DNA of 64,000 nucleotides. Origin: Pseudoalteromonas luteoviolacea B = ATCC 29581 (lineage in GTDB: Bacteria; Pseudomonadota; Gammaproteobacteria; Enterobacterales; Alteromonadaceae). The translations under genes were made by a program, and so were the position numbers. Positions 1 through 8,207 of this stretch are shown here, piece after piece. Numbering within the stretch: the stretch's first letter is position 1; each line of letters begins with the position of its first letter. The stretch covers positions 16,460 through 80,459 of the forward strand of contig CAPN01000029.1 in NCBI GenBank assembly GCA_000333235.1, read 5' to 3'. The notes under the pieces are model-generated. The model saw only the letters and a list, made by a program, of their open reading frames with translations. It was not told where the DNA came from and searched no databases.

Positions 1-1044
1 GGTGCTTCTGTCAGTAGCGTTCAAACAATTGCCGATGGAGTGCTCTCTCAAGATCAAGTAAAAATAAAATCACACGGCGAAATTCAACAAATCAATTTAA
101 TTGAAGAGCGCCACGAGTCGGGTCAATTTTCTGTCACTTTACACTTGGATATTTTTGCAACCCACAGTCAATGCAAGCAATCAAAGTTTAATAAACAAGT
201 CGCGGTAACTCGTGCTCAGCTTCTTAAGCCCCAACAAGCACGTATGGGACAAATATACGATTTACCAGAAGCCGCATCGCAGCGTCTCTACGATACACTT
301 AATAACCGAAACATGGCCGTTCGCCCGGTGCCTTATTTGGCCTCGGTAGTGAACGTAAAACCGTTTTTTAATCAGCAGTTCGACTATAAAGACGGTTTAA
401 TAGAAGAAATAGCCTCGCGCAGTAATAGTCAATTTGTTGTTTTTAGCCAAATCACCGACATCAATGACGGCGAACAACAAAATAACAATTATGCATTTTG
501 GCAAAAAGACTCGTACAAACGCAGTTTCAAAATGAGTTTTGCTTTGTTCGATGCACTGACGATGGAGCCTTTATGGCAGCAAAGTTATGCCACTGAAGGT
601 ATTTGGCCATTTAAGAAAACCAAACTGGTGGATGTAAATAGTAACCAGTTTTGGCGCAGTGATTATGGCGAAAAAATTCAAGAAGTGTTTAACAAAATGA
701 GTTATGACATGGCCACGACGGTTTCTTGCTTACCCACGAAAGGCAAAGTGCTGCATGTTGATGGTGGCCGCATGGTCATCAATTTGGGTCTAATCCACGG
801 CGTACAAGAAGGCCAGCTATTGGCAATTGCTCATCGTAGTGATATGACCGATGGCGCTGGAAAACGCTATAGTTTTGGGATTAATACCATTAATCAGTTA
901 CGTGTTGTGCAAGCCAATCAACAAAGCGCTATCGCTGAAAACATCAACAAACGGCCACTTAGCAATATTCAGCTTAACGACATTGTGATTGTTGAAACCG
1001 CAGAAGAATCCGATTTCGAGTTTGAAGACGGCCCTGTTTTGTAA
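1..1044 (+). CDS. flgT: Flagellar assembly protein FlgT, 5' truncated by the window edge
   Basis: FlgT is a periplasmic component of the H ring that surrounds the basal body in sodium-driven polar flagella and helps anchor the stator. The reading frame is open from base 1, so the start lies upstream. A GTG at 40 is only an internal codon, because the residues before it (GASVSSVQTIADG) continue the FlgT N-terminal domain. The remaining part covers the end of that domain, the middle domain and a C-terminal domain (KGKVLHVDGGRMVINLGLIHG) of the kind that follows it in FlgT. The stop is TAA at 1042-1044. FlgO-family lipoprotein genes lie 2.6 kb away on the opposite strand, supporting a flagellar context. 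Assignment is from family recognition; the signal peptide cannot be seen. Confidence 0.88.
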   Translation, partial: GASVSSVQTIADGVLSQDQVKIKSHGEIQQINLIEERHESGQFSVTLHLDIFATHSQCKQSKFNKQVAVTRAQLLKPQQARMGQIYDLPEAASQRLYDTLNNRNMAVRPVPYLASVVNVKPFFNQQFDYKDGLIEEIASRSNSQFVVFSQITDINDGEQQNNNYAFWQKDSYKRSFKMSFALFDALTMEPLWQQSYATEGIWPFKKTKLVDVNSNQFWRSDYGEKIQEVFNKMSYDMATTVSCLPTKGKVLHVDGGRMVINLGLIHGVQEGQLLAIAHRSDMTDGAGKRYSFGINTINQLRVVQANQQSAIAENINKRPLSNIQLNDIVIVETAEESDFEFEDGPVL

Positions 1045-1124
1045 TTCGACGTAAAGAAGCGAGCTTTTTTCTTGATTAGGGAAATGCCCAACATGCCAAC
1101 ACTGTTGCTCTAGTATGTTGGTTT

Positions 1125-1370
1125 TATACCCAATCAACTTGAAGATGCGTGAGTTCTGTAAGCATTTAGACAAGGCATTGATTGCGAGTAATGGCTTTTT
1201 CCCTTATCAAAGGCATAAACGCCAGTAAAACTTGCCCAGTGGGAGTGCCACCGTGTTACCACTTCGTTGTTACGGCAATTTGAAAAGGGCTTACCTTCTT
1301 GCATTACCGTGCATAGTACCGATAACTCGGTGAAGCTCTGAAATACAAATCTTCTAGTTGTTTGTATATA
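1125..1370. repeat. MITE-like intergenic repeat, copy A
   Basis: This fills most of the gap between flgT and the next gene. Its ends are an imperfect terminal inverted repeat: TATACCCAATCAACTTGAAG at 1125 and, read on the minus strand from 1370, TATATACAAACAACTAGAAG. The interior (for example GGCATTGATTG near 1174, GTGCCACCGTGTTACCACTTC near 1245, AACTCGGTGAAGCTCTG near 1324) recurs in inverted orientation at 48362-48618. No transposase is encoded. An open frame covering 898-1173 on the minus strand is a chance frame. Confidence 0.7.
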
Positions 1371-1373
1371 CCA

Positions 1374-3035
1374 CTACCACTTCAACATATTCTCAACCAC
1401 TTTTAATTTGTCGTTGGATATTTTCAAACCTAGTGAATGCAGCAAGGCGATAACGCTAAACGAAAGTAAATTGACAGAACGCTTATGTTGACTTGAAAAT
1501 AAACGCACCAACAAATCATACACTCTTGATGCATTAAATTGTTTTGGCCGTTTAATTTGCCATTGGTCGATGCCTTCTTTATCTAAAGTACAAGGAATGT
1601 GTCCAGGATAAGCTTGCCATGGGGACTCAACCGCCTCTGGGAAGGCAAATTTTAGAAACTCATGATAAAACTGGTGTTTTCTTACGCCTGAAACCGGCTG
1701 TGAGAGAATATGCCGTAATACTTTCCACGAATAAAAAGGCAAACAAAAGTCCATCTGGTAATTGTCGACCTTGTCGAATGGGATCGCTAAATGATGATGT
1801 TGATCGTTCAAAAGTAAAAACAGGTAATACGCTTTTTCTAATGGCACTCCTTCAAACAGCTTTAACGAACTGATAATGTTCTCTTTTAAGGTTGCCTGCA
1901 TCGCTTCTGCATCACGAATTATTGATTTAGGAATATAAGCAAATTGCTGTGCAAGATAAGCATCGGCGAGTAATTCAACATTTTGTGTTAGCGCGGCCTG
2001 ATATACTGCGTCACTATAATAAATTACCCCAAGACCAACACTTCCTCCATTACCCGACCAAGATAAACGCGGGCGAGTGACCTTGTTATAATCTGGATGT
2101 TGACCATTAAGCCAGTGCTCACCAAGGCGATCTTCTATTGTTTTAGCTTGCGTATCATTAACGCTAATGACATCCAACTTTATGTTTTGGCTTGTGGCAA
2201 ATGCTTGGGCACAATAGAGATCTTGCGTTTTATGTTGCGAAAAATTCAGCGCCGATAAGTGAACATTGCGATGTTTGAGTAAACACGCAATCAATCGTGA
2301 ATCTAAGCCACCAGATAACGTGGTTAATACATGAGTGTCTTTGTCTAAATACTTATCTACGTTCGTCAATAGGTCTGTTTTAAGCCCGTTCAACGCAGCT
2401 TCGAGTGACTCAGTTTGTTTAGCGAGCGCACACCAGTCAAAATACTTAACTTTATTTAGCCCAGCACTCGAAACTTGCAAACGATAACCCGAACCTATAC
2501 ACGCAATCTCTTGGTAATGCGTATGCTCAAATAAGTAATACCCGAGAGTCGCGTATTCCATCATGCCTTGCTCATTACATGTCAGTGGTAATCCAAAGTC
2601 TTTAAGCAAGCTAAATTGCGTACTAAAAATAAAAGCATCTTTATAAGTCAGGTAATAAAACGGTCTTACGCCTAACGCATCCGTCGCAATGTCGAGACAG
2701 TTGGTTTGCTTGTTAAAACGTGCAAAACAAAATGCTCCTTCACACTCACTAAGCAATTCATCATTAAATGATGCATTCAATTGGTCAAGATCACGGTTTC
2801 GGTTTGAAGAAAGTAAAGGATGTCCAACTAAGGTCGCAACATGCGAAGCAGACTGCGAAAAAGCTTGTTCCCCGAACGCCTCGTAATCAAGATTTGCTAA
2901 ATAAACAGAGCGCTCTTGTACTGCCGTAAACGCACCGCCATTACTCTTTCGCTCTTCTGCTTTAAACCTTTCAATAATAAAATCATACTGTTGGGTAAGT
3001 CCTGATGCACAGTAAATCCCGAATAATTTAGCCAT
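1374..3035 (-). CDS. Asparagine-synthase-like protein without the N-terminal glutaminase cysteine
   Basis: About 553 residues. The N-terminal third resembles a class II glutamine amidotransferase fold (DALGVRPFYY about residues 120-129). The C-terminal part has the ATP-pyrophosphatase loop SGGLDSR at about 241-247, as in asparagine synthase B. Glutamine-hydrolysing members start Met-Cys; this one starts MAKLFGIYC, so the usual nucleophile is absent and ammonia or another amine donor may be used. I chose ATG at 3035 because AAGGTG lies 6 bases upstream; a TTG at 3059 would add eight residues and lacks such a site. It stands alone between repeats and a tRNA gene. The substrate is unknown; it could make an amide in a polysaccharide or peptide. 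No lasso-peptide partner genes are nearby. Confidence 0.75.
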   Translation of the reverse strand: MAKLFGIYCASGLTQQYDFIIERFKAEERKSNGGAFTAVQERSVYLANLDYEAFGEQAFSQSASHVATLVGHPLLSSNRNRDLDQLNASFNDELLSECEGAFCFARFNKQTNCLDIATDALGVRPFYYLTYKDAFIFSTQFSLLKDFGLPLTCNEQGMMEYATLGYYLFEHTHYQEIACIGSGYRLQVSSAGLNKVKYFDWCALAKQTESLEAALNGLKTDLLTNVDKYLDKDTHVLTTLSGGLDSRLIACLLKHRNVHLSALNFSQHKTQDLYCAQAFATSQNIKLDVISVNDTQAKTIEDRLGEHWLNGQHPDYNKVTRPRLSWSGNGGSVGLGVIYYSDAVYQAALTQNVELLADAYLAQQFAYIPKSIIRDAEAMQATLKENIISSLKLFEGVPLEKAYYLFLLLNDQHHHLAIPFDKVDNYQMDFCLPFYSWKVLRHILSQPVSGVRKHQFYHEFLKFAFPEAVESPWQAYPGHIPCTLDKEGIDQWQIKRPKQFNASRVYDLLVRLFSSQHKRSVNLLSFSVIALLHSLGLKISNDKLKVVENMLKW

Positions 3036-3483
3036 ACGCGTCACCTTGTTTTCAGTCAATACAAAAAGTACAACAAGATAGTCTCAAAATTCATACCAAG
3101 GATTTAAGTATAGCTACAAAGTTAGGAATTGGAGTAAAAGGCAAGTTGGAATGTAACTCCCAAAACATGAAATGCATTAACAAATTAAAAGCGACTTCTC
3201 CCTTATTTAAGATAATGAGTTTAACTGACTTAGAGTGAGGTACATACGGATTGGAGCTGTCAAAACGTGGTAAGCTCTTATCGCCGAAGAAACAATCTAT
3301 AATACAATGCGACAATTCGCTGAATTGGCTTCTATTATCATTGGTTTAACGTAATGGATAGAGCAAATTTTAACGTGACTGATAAAGACTTAAATGTGCC
3401 GAAAAATCCATTTTAGCTTGCTACCTATGTACTACACAGGGAAATCAGAGAGAAATTAGCTTTATGTAACCAATTGATTTCCT
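3036..3483. other. Intergenic region with a possible degenerate MITE copy
   Basis: No credible gene is seen in this stretch. Its start has ATACCAAGGATTTAAGTAT at 3094-3112, which resembles the terminal repeat of the dispersed family (ATACCAAAATAACTTAAAGG at copy D). No matching right end is clear, so membership is doubtful. A 74-codon open frame on the minus strand (3091-3315) has no ribosome site or recognisable composition and is not called. Confidence 0.35.
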
Positions 3484-3558
3484 TGGCAGCCCCGACAGGA
3501 ATCGAACCTGTAATTACCCCTTAGGAGGGGGTCGTTATATCCATTTAACTACGGGGCC
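3484..3558 (-). tRNA. tRNA-Arg (anticodon CCT)
   Basis: The minus strand folds as a complete cloverleaf of 75 bases. The acceptor stem is GGCCCCG with CGGGGCT, closed by one G-U pair. The anticodon arm is ACCCC-CTCCTAA-GGGGT, giving anticodon CCT that reads AGG. The T arm is ACAGG-TTCGATT-CCTGT. The discriminator base is G and the CCA end is encoded (TGG at 3484-3486 on the plus strand). It lies 58 bases downstream of the last FlgO-family gene with no clear terminator between them. Confidence 0.95.
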
Positions 3559-3616
3559 GTGTTGTGGACTTTCACAACTATTGCGTTATACCACCCAAAC
3601 CCCGAATAGAAAAGTC

Positions 3617-4264
3617 TTATAATTGAATATCTTGTAAAACATAGTATGGTACAACGGTGCGGGCGCTTGCTGCTAATGCTTTGCTGCGAAGATTTACGAT
3701 GCGTGCTTGAACCTCTACCCCCTGAGGACGATAGATAAGTGATCCAGATAGCACATGATCCGCCGTTAATTCATGATTCAACTCATCGACTGAACGCGAA
3801 AAGCTGTAATCACCACGTCGGCCGATTTTAATGTTGTCCATCACTTTGTAATCCACGGTCATAAAACCAAACTGCTGCATAGCAAGCATTAAGCCTTCCG
3901 AAAGCTGATTTCCCAGCTGATTTGTTGTTTGCAGCGATTGATTTAGTTCGACAAATGACGATACCGCTATTGTTGGCGTTTCTGAGCTCACTAACGTGTC
4001 AGATAAAGAAAGCGCAAGCTGCTCAACATAGTGATTAAGCAATTTATGGTGCGTTTGCGGGGCATAAATAAGGTTTGCTTGATTTTTTGCATCGTCTTCT
4101 TCGCCCACCTGTGCATCAGGTTCACTAGACATCGTTGTCGCGGTGTCTATAGGCGCCACGTAATTCGGTTGATATTTAGCAGTGCTCGCTGTATCCATAT
4201 TCAGCATGGTTGATAAGCATCCTGAGAGACTAAAACTCGCGAAAATTAACACGATTTTTTTCAT
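3617..4264 (-). CDS. FlgO-family outer-membrane lipoprotein, third of three
   Basis: 215 residues with a lipoprotein signal peptide and lipobox LSGC (cysteine at residue 16). The body matches the FlgO domain: a segment TPTIAVSSFVELN, then NQLGNQLSEGLMLAMQQFGF, then GDYSFSRSVDEL. FlgO-type proteins sit in the outer membrane and support polar flagellum assembly or motility in Vibrio. The start is one base after the stop of the preceding gene, so the two are translationally close. It is the shortest-leadered of three tandem paralogues. Which copy is the true FlgO orthologue cannot be decided by eye, so no gene symbol is given. Confidence 0.8.
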   Translation of the reverse strand: MKKIVLIFASFSLSGCLSTMLNMDTASTAKYQPNYVAPIDTATTMSSEPDAQVGEEDDAKNQANLIYAPQTHHKLLNHYVEQLALSLSDTLVSSETPTIAVSSFVELNQSLQTTNQLGNQLSEGLMLAMQQFGFMTVDYKVMDNIKIGRRGDYSFSRSVDELNHELTADHVLSGSLIYRPQGVEVQARIVNLRSKALAASARTVVPYYVLQDIQL

Positions 4265-4265
4265 G

Positions 4266-4937
4266 TTACATACCTCGTTTTAGTGAAACACCATCTAATT
4301 CATCTTTACTATTTAGCTCATCAATCACTTTTTGTGGAATAAAACCTTGTGCCGTGCCAACGATGGCTTTACTGTTAATACCTACAACACGTGCATTTAC
4401 TAACACGCCATCTTGATGATTGACGAGAGTCCCTGCCATAACATATTGAAATGGCATGTCTTGATTTAACTCCAAATAATCACGGCTAAATACAAAATCG
4501 CCTTGTTCGGTCACTCGCATGTAATCTGTGGTTTTAAAATCAATCACTGCCATTCCAAATTGGTGGAGTTCATGCATCAAACTCTCGGCAATTTGATTAC
4601 CAAGTAATGACGTTTCGTTGTAATCCGCATCAAGATAAATAAAACTCGCCACTGCAATCGGGGTTTTCTGATTTACGTACTGCAGATTCGTCACTAAGTT
4701 TTGCATAATGCTGCGAACATAGTGGTTAATGTTTTTACCCGAGCGCGTTGAAGTCGCTGCGAGAGCTTGCTGCTTTACTGCTAAGTTTTGAAAGTTACTG
4801 GTTGGAGAAGCCACCTGCCGTACTCCAGTTGCTGGCTCAGCCTCTTCAATATTCGATTGCAGCTGGTTAGGCGCTTGGAAAACCGAACAGCCAACCATAA
4901 GCAATGGGAATGTTAAGCCTATTAATGCGTGTTTCAT
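4266..4937 (-). CDS. FlgO-family lipoprotein, second of three
   Basis: 223 residues. I chose ATG at 4937 because GGAG lies six bases upstream; a GTG at 4949 in frame would add four residues and leaves no ribosome site. The signal peptide ends in lipobox LMVGC. The FlgO domain follows (KTPIAVASFIYLDADYNETS, then GNQIAESLMHELHQFGM, then GDFVFSRDYLELN). Before it is a variable linker rich in Ala, Gln and Ser. It lies 12 bases after the upstream paralogue's stop and 1 base before the downstream paralogue, so the three form one operon. Confidence 0.8.
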   Translation of the reverse strand: MKHALIGLTFPLLMVGCSVFQAPNQLQSNIEEAEPATGVRQVASPTSNFQNLAVKQQALAATSTRSGKNINHYVRSIMQNLVTNLQYVNQKTPIAVASFIYLDADYNETSLLGNQIAESLMHELHQFGMAVIDFKTTDYMRVTEQGDFVFSRDYLELNQDMPFQYVMAGTLVNHQDGVLVNARVVGINSKAIVGTAQGFIPQKVIDELNSKDELDGVSLKRGM

Positions 4938-4949
4938 GTTCGTCTCCAC

Positions 4950-5558
4950 CTAGTACTCTGTTCGGTACAATACGCCTTCTCGCATTTGTACTTTTTCTGT
5001 CGTCCACATCACGTTTTTTGGAATTTCAATCGTTGCCGCAGACATGACTAACCCATCTACCATGCTCGTCAATCTGGCATTGACTAAATAAGCATGCTGT
5101 TGTTCAGTCAACGTGCCGGTGATTGCATAGTCGATATTTTGACGGGTCCGTAATTTTTCGACTTGTCTTGTAAGGATAGTATCGGCCGAATCGTGCAAAA
5201 CAATAGCGTCTTCCAAACGAAATTCTGTCGTTTGATAACCCATTTGGGTGAAATAGGTCATTAAACTTTCTTGCAACTGTTGGCTGATGCCTTGCCCCAT
5301 ACCGGCAGCTCCTTGCCTATCGATCCCTGTCGTCATCATAAAGCTAGTAACGGCGATGCGTTCATTCGCTTTGATCGGAAAACTCATATCACCTAACTGC
5401 GCAGCTAAAGCGCCAATATAACTGTGTAGGTCATACTGTGACATAGACGGCGCCACGACAGGATCACGAGTCGGTTTAGTTTGCTCGGTACTAGTGCAAC
5501 CACTTAAGATAATGGCGCACAACAGCCCGTGGCTTATCACAAAATAGTTAAGCTTCAT
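4950..5558 (-). CDS. FlgO-family lipoprotein, first of three
   Basis: 202 residues with signal peptide and lipobox ILSGC. It has the same architecture as the next two genes: NERIAVTSFMMTTG, a long amphipathic stretch GQGISQQLQESLMTYFTQMG, then a TILTRQVEKLRTRQNIDYAI segment, and it is the most diverged of the three. A sigma-54-type promoter lies about 33 bases upstream of the start (5591-5606), which fits RpoN-dependent flagellar control. Function as an outer-membrane flagellar or motility lipoprotein is by family only. Confidence 0.78.
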   Translation of the reverse strand: MKLNYFVISHGLLCAIILSGCTSTEQTKPTRDPVVAPSMSQYDLHSYIGALAAQLGDMSFPIKANERIAVTSFMMTTGIDRQGAAGMGQGISQQLQESLMTYFTQMGYQTTEFRLEDAIVLHDSADTILTRQVEKLRTRQNIDYAITGTLTEQQHAYLVNARLTSMVDGLVMSAATIEIPKNVMWTTEKVQMREGVLYRTEY

Positions 5559-5590
5559 GTTCGCACTCTCTCACTGCTTTGTTTAAGTAA

Positions 5591-5606
5591 AGCAATTTTT
5601 GTACCA
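5591..5606 (-). promoter_or_regulatory. Sigma-54-type promoter for the FlgO-family operon
   Basis: On the minus strand the bases read TGGTACAAAAATTGCT. The GG and GC doublets are separated by exactly ten bases, the diagnostic -24/-12 spacing, and the match to TGGCAC-N5-TTGCW differs at one position. Transcription would start about 20 bases before the ATG at 5558. RpoN with an FlrA/FlrC-type activator drives flagellar genes in polar-flagellated relatives, so the position is sensible. Confidence 0.65.
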
Positions 5607-5610
5607 ATCA

Positions 5611-5645
5611 AACAAAAAAGGTTGAGCCCGAGCTCAACCTTTTTG
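5611..5645 (-). terminator. Rho-independent terminator of galU
   Basis: The minus strand has AAAAAGGTTGAGCTCGGGCT followed by CAACCTTTTTTG: a stem AAAAAGGTTGAGC / GCTCAACCTTTTT with a short loop and a T run. It lies 24 bases past the galU stop and just upstream of the sigma-54 promoter of the next operon, insulating the two units. Confidence 0.85.
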
Positions 5646-5668
5646 TGGGTATATTTTCTATCGAATTG

Positions 5669-6556
5669 CTATTTTTGTGCCAACAGCTTTTCCATGTGCG
5701 CACGCAAATCTTTACTAAATTCTTTACGGCGTAATGCGTATTCCATTGTTGCACACAAATAGCCTAGCTTACTGCCGCAATCATGACTCTTACCTTTCAT
5801 TGCATACGCTTGCACAGATTCCTCTTTCATCAACATAGCAATTGCGTCCGTTAATTGAATTTCATCTCCAGCACCCAATGGCGTTTTAGAGAGCAAAGGC
5901 CAAATGTTTTTGCTCAGTACGTAGCGACCAACTACAGCTAAATTTGACGGTGCTTTATTCACAGGGGGCTTTTCAACCATTGTGATCATATCTGCACTTT
6001 CACCTGCTGCGAGCTTAACTTCGCCTAAATCAACAATACCAAACTTGTCAACGTCTGCTTGCGCTACAGGTTCAACCATGATTTGACTGGCACCTGTTTC
6101 AGTAAAGCGAGCAACCATTTCAGCTAGGTTGTCCTTTTTCAAATCACTGGCCACATCATCAATCAATACATCTGGCAACAGCACCACAAAAGGTTCATTA
6201 CCAATTACCGGGGCAGCACAATTAATCGCATGGCCTAACCCTTTGGCTTCACCTTGACGCACATGAATGAGCGTTACGCCTTTTGGACATATGCGTTGAA
6301 CTTCTTCTAGTAATTGACGTTTAACACGCTTTTCTAAAGTCGCTTCGAGCTCAAAACTGGTGTCAAAGTGGTTCTCAATTGAATTTTTACTTGAGTGAGT
6401 CACTAAAACAATTTCTTTAATGCCCGCAGCTACCGCTTCGTTCACCACGTATTGAATAAGTGGCTTATCGACGATAGGTAGCATCTCCTTTGGAATCGCT
6501 TTTGTAGCTGGCAACATTCTCGTTCCGAGTCCTGCGACAGGAATAACCGCTTTCAT
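5669..6556 (-). CDS. galU: UTP-glucose-1-phosphate uridylyltransferase
   Basis: 295 residues, the normal length. It makes UDP-glucose from UTP and glucose-1-phosphate for envelope polysaccharide and lipopolysaccharide synthesis. The N-terminal nucleotide-binding signature is [20 protein letters not shown] (residues 7-26), with [10 protein letters not shown] just after and later VEKPP (about 191) and [12 protein letters not shown]. The ATG has AGGAG five bases upstream. It begins 9 bases after thyA on the same strand, so it may be cotranscribed with that gene; its own terminator follows. Confidence 0.96.
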   Translation of the reverse strand: MKAVIPVAGLGTRMLPATKAIPKEMLPIVDKPLIQYVVNEAVAAGIKEIVLVTHSSKNSIENHFDTSFELEATLEKRVKRQLLEEVQRICPKGVTLIHVRQGEAKGLGHAINCAAPVIGNEPFVVLLPDVLIDDVASDLKKDNLAEMVARFTETGASQIMVEPVAQADVDKFGIVDLGEVKLAAGESADMITMVEKPPVNKAPSNLAVVGRYVLSKNIWPLLSKTPLGAGDEIQLTDAIAMLMKEESVQAYAMKGKSHDCGSKLGYLCATMEYALRRKEFSKDLRAHMEKLLAQK

Positions 6557-6564
6557 TTTCTCTC

Positions 6565-7398
6565 CTAGATTGCGACGGGAGCTTTAATATGTGGATGAGC
6601 TTGGTAATCAACCAGCTCAAAATCATCAAACGTAAAATCAAAGATAGAAGTCACGTTCGGGTTAATTTTCATTTTAGGTTTTGGAAAAGGTGTCCGCGAC
6701 AATTGTTCGTCAACCTGTTCCATGTGGTTTAAGTATAAATGCGCATCACCAAAGGTATGAATAAAATCACCAACGTCTAAATCACACACTTGTGCAATCA
6801 TCATTGTGAGTAATGCATAACTTGCAATGTTAAACGGCACGCCAAGGAAAATGTCCGCACTTCGTTGATAAAGTTGACAGGATAATTTGCCATCTAACAC
6901 ATAAAATTGAAACAAAGTATGGCAAGGTGGCAAGGCTTGTTTTCCCATTGCTGCATTTTCTTTTGGTGAATATTGAGTGTCAGGTAATAAAGCCGGATTC
7001 CATGCACTCACAATCAAACGACGAGAGTCAGGATTGGTTTTGATCTGTTGAATTACATCACTGATCTGATCGACCACTTCGCCATTTGCACCAGTCCAAG
7101 AGCGCCACTGAGCACCATAAACCGGCCCAAGCTCACCATCATCGGTAGCCCAACCATCCCATATACTCACGCCATGTTGTTTAAGATACGCGATATTTGT
7201 TTCGCCTTTTAAAAACCACAAAAGCTCATGAATGATTGACTTCAAATGGCACTTTTTTGTTGTAACAAGTGGAAACCCTTCTTGTAAATCAAAGCGCATT
7301 TGATAGCCAAAGACACTTACCGTACCTGTGCCTGTACGATCTTCTTTTTTAGTGCCATTTTCTTTCACATGGCGCATTAATTCTAAATACTGTTTCAT
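6565..7398 (-). CDS. thyA: Thymidylate synthase
   Basis: 277 residues; methylates dUMP to dTMP using methylene-tetrahydrofolate. The catalytic cysteine is C159 in LPPCHT, followed by the dUMP-binding [20 protein letters not shown]. Compared with the 264-residue E. coli enzyme there is an insertion of about a dozen residues just before the active-site loop ([17 protein letters not shown]), seen in other marine gammaproteobacteria as I recall. The start ATG overlaps the lgt stop as ATGA, so the two are translationally coupled, the same pairing as in E. coli. Confidence 0.97.
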   Translation of the reverse strand: MKQYLELMRHVKENGTKKEDRTGTGTVSVFGYQMRFDLQEGFPLVTTKKCHLKSIIHELLWFLKGETNIAYLKQHGVSIWDGWATDDGELGPVYGAQWRSWTGANGEVVDQISDVIQQIKTNPDSRRLIVSAWNPALLPDTQYSPKENAAMGKQALPPCHTLFQFYVLDGKLSCQLYQRSADIFLGVPFNIASYALLTMMIAQVCDLDVGDFIHTFGDAHLYLNHMEQVDEQLSRTPFPKPKMKINPNVTSIFDFTFDDFELVDYQAHPHIKAPVAI

Positions 7399-8198
7399 GA
7401 TTTCGATTCTTTTAAATGTGTTGGCTTACGGTGCGCCCAAATCATTAAACCTAACCCAGCAACTATCATAGGCAACGATAGAATTTGTCCTTGCGAGATG
7501 ATGCCACCGTACAAACCAATGTGCGCATCCGGCTCTCGGAAGTACTCGATTGCAAAACGAAATACGCCATATCCTAACAGGAAAAGCCCTGCAATACTGC
7601 CCGCCGGCCGCACTTGCTTTTTGTACCAAACAAGCATAACAAACAACACCAATCCTTCAAAAAATGCCTCATAAAGCTGAGAAGGATGGCGACCAACCGG
7701 CCCACCTGTTGGGAAAATCACCGCCCAGGACACATCCGTTGTTCGTCCCCAAAGTTCACCATTAATAAAATTACCTATGCGGCCGGCCAATAGACCCACT
7801 GGCACTAACGGAACGACAAAATCTCCAACCGATAAAATTGACTTCTTGTTACGCCAAGCAAAAATAAAAATCGCGAAAATTACGCCTAATGCGCCGCCAT
7901 GAAACGACATACCACCTTGATCTACCCTGAATAAGTACATTGGGTTATCTAAAAAGTAATTAAACTGGTAAAACAATACATAACCAATCCGACCCCCTAA
8001 TATCACGCCTAACATACCGTAAAACAGTAAATCGCTAACTTGATCTTTTGTCCATGTACTACCAGGCTTTTCAGCTTCACGATTGGCATACCACATAGCA
8101 AATACGAATCCGATTAAATACATCAATCCGTACCATCGAACACTCAGTGGTCCAATACTAAAGATAATTGGGTCTATTTCTGGGAACTGCCAAGCCAT
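7395..8198 (-). CDS. lgt: Prolipoprotein diacylglyceryl transferase
   Basis: 267 residues, an inner-membrane enzyme that moves diacylglycerol from phosphatidylglycerol to the lipobox cysteine of prolipoproteins. Multiple membrane segments are evident, with the Lgt signature [17 protein letters not shown] near residues 140-156 and the conserved HPSQLYEA motif. Substrates are encoded nearby (three FlgO-family lipoproteins and a YgiB-type lipoprotein). It overlaps thyA by four bases and follows a TSUP gene by 9 bases. Confidence 0.96.
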   Translation of the reverse strand: MAWQFPEIDPIIFSIGPLSVRWYGLMYLIGFVFAMWYANREAEKPGSTWTKDQVSDLLFYGMLGVILGGRIGYVLFYQFNYFLDNPMYLFRVDQGGMSFHGGALGVIFAIFIFAWRNKKSILSVGDFVVPLVPVGLLAGRIGNFINGELWGRTTDVSWAVIFPTGGPVGRHPSQLYEAFFEGLVLFVMLVWYKKQVRPAGSIAGLFLLGYGVFRFAIEYFREPDAHIGLYGGIISQGQILSLPMIVAGLGLMIWAHRKPTHLKESKS

Positions 8199-8207
8199 TT
8201 TACGTCC

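Noticed and set aside
898..1173. Short minus-strand gene at the end of flgT
   Set aside because: Overlaps flgT and a repeat, no ribosome site, composition of a chance frame.
1374..3035. Lasso-peptide cyclase in a biosynthetic cluster
   Set aside because: No leader-peptidase, RRE or precursor gene lies on either side; neighbours are repeats, flgT and a tRNA.
3091..3315. 74-residue minus-strand gene
   Set aside because: No ribosome site or recognisable domain; covers a possible repeat relic.
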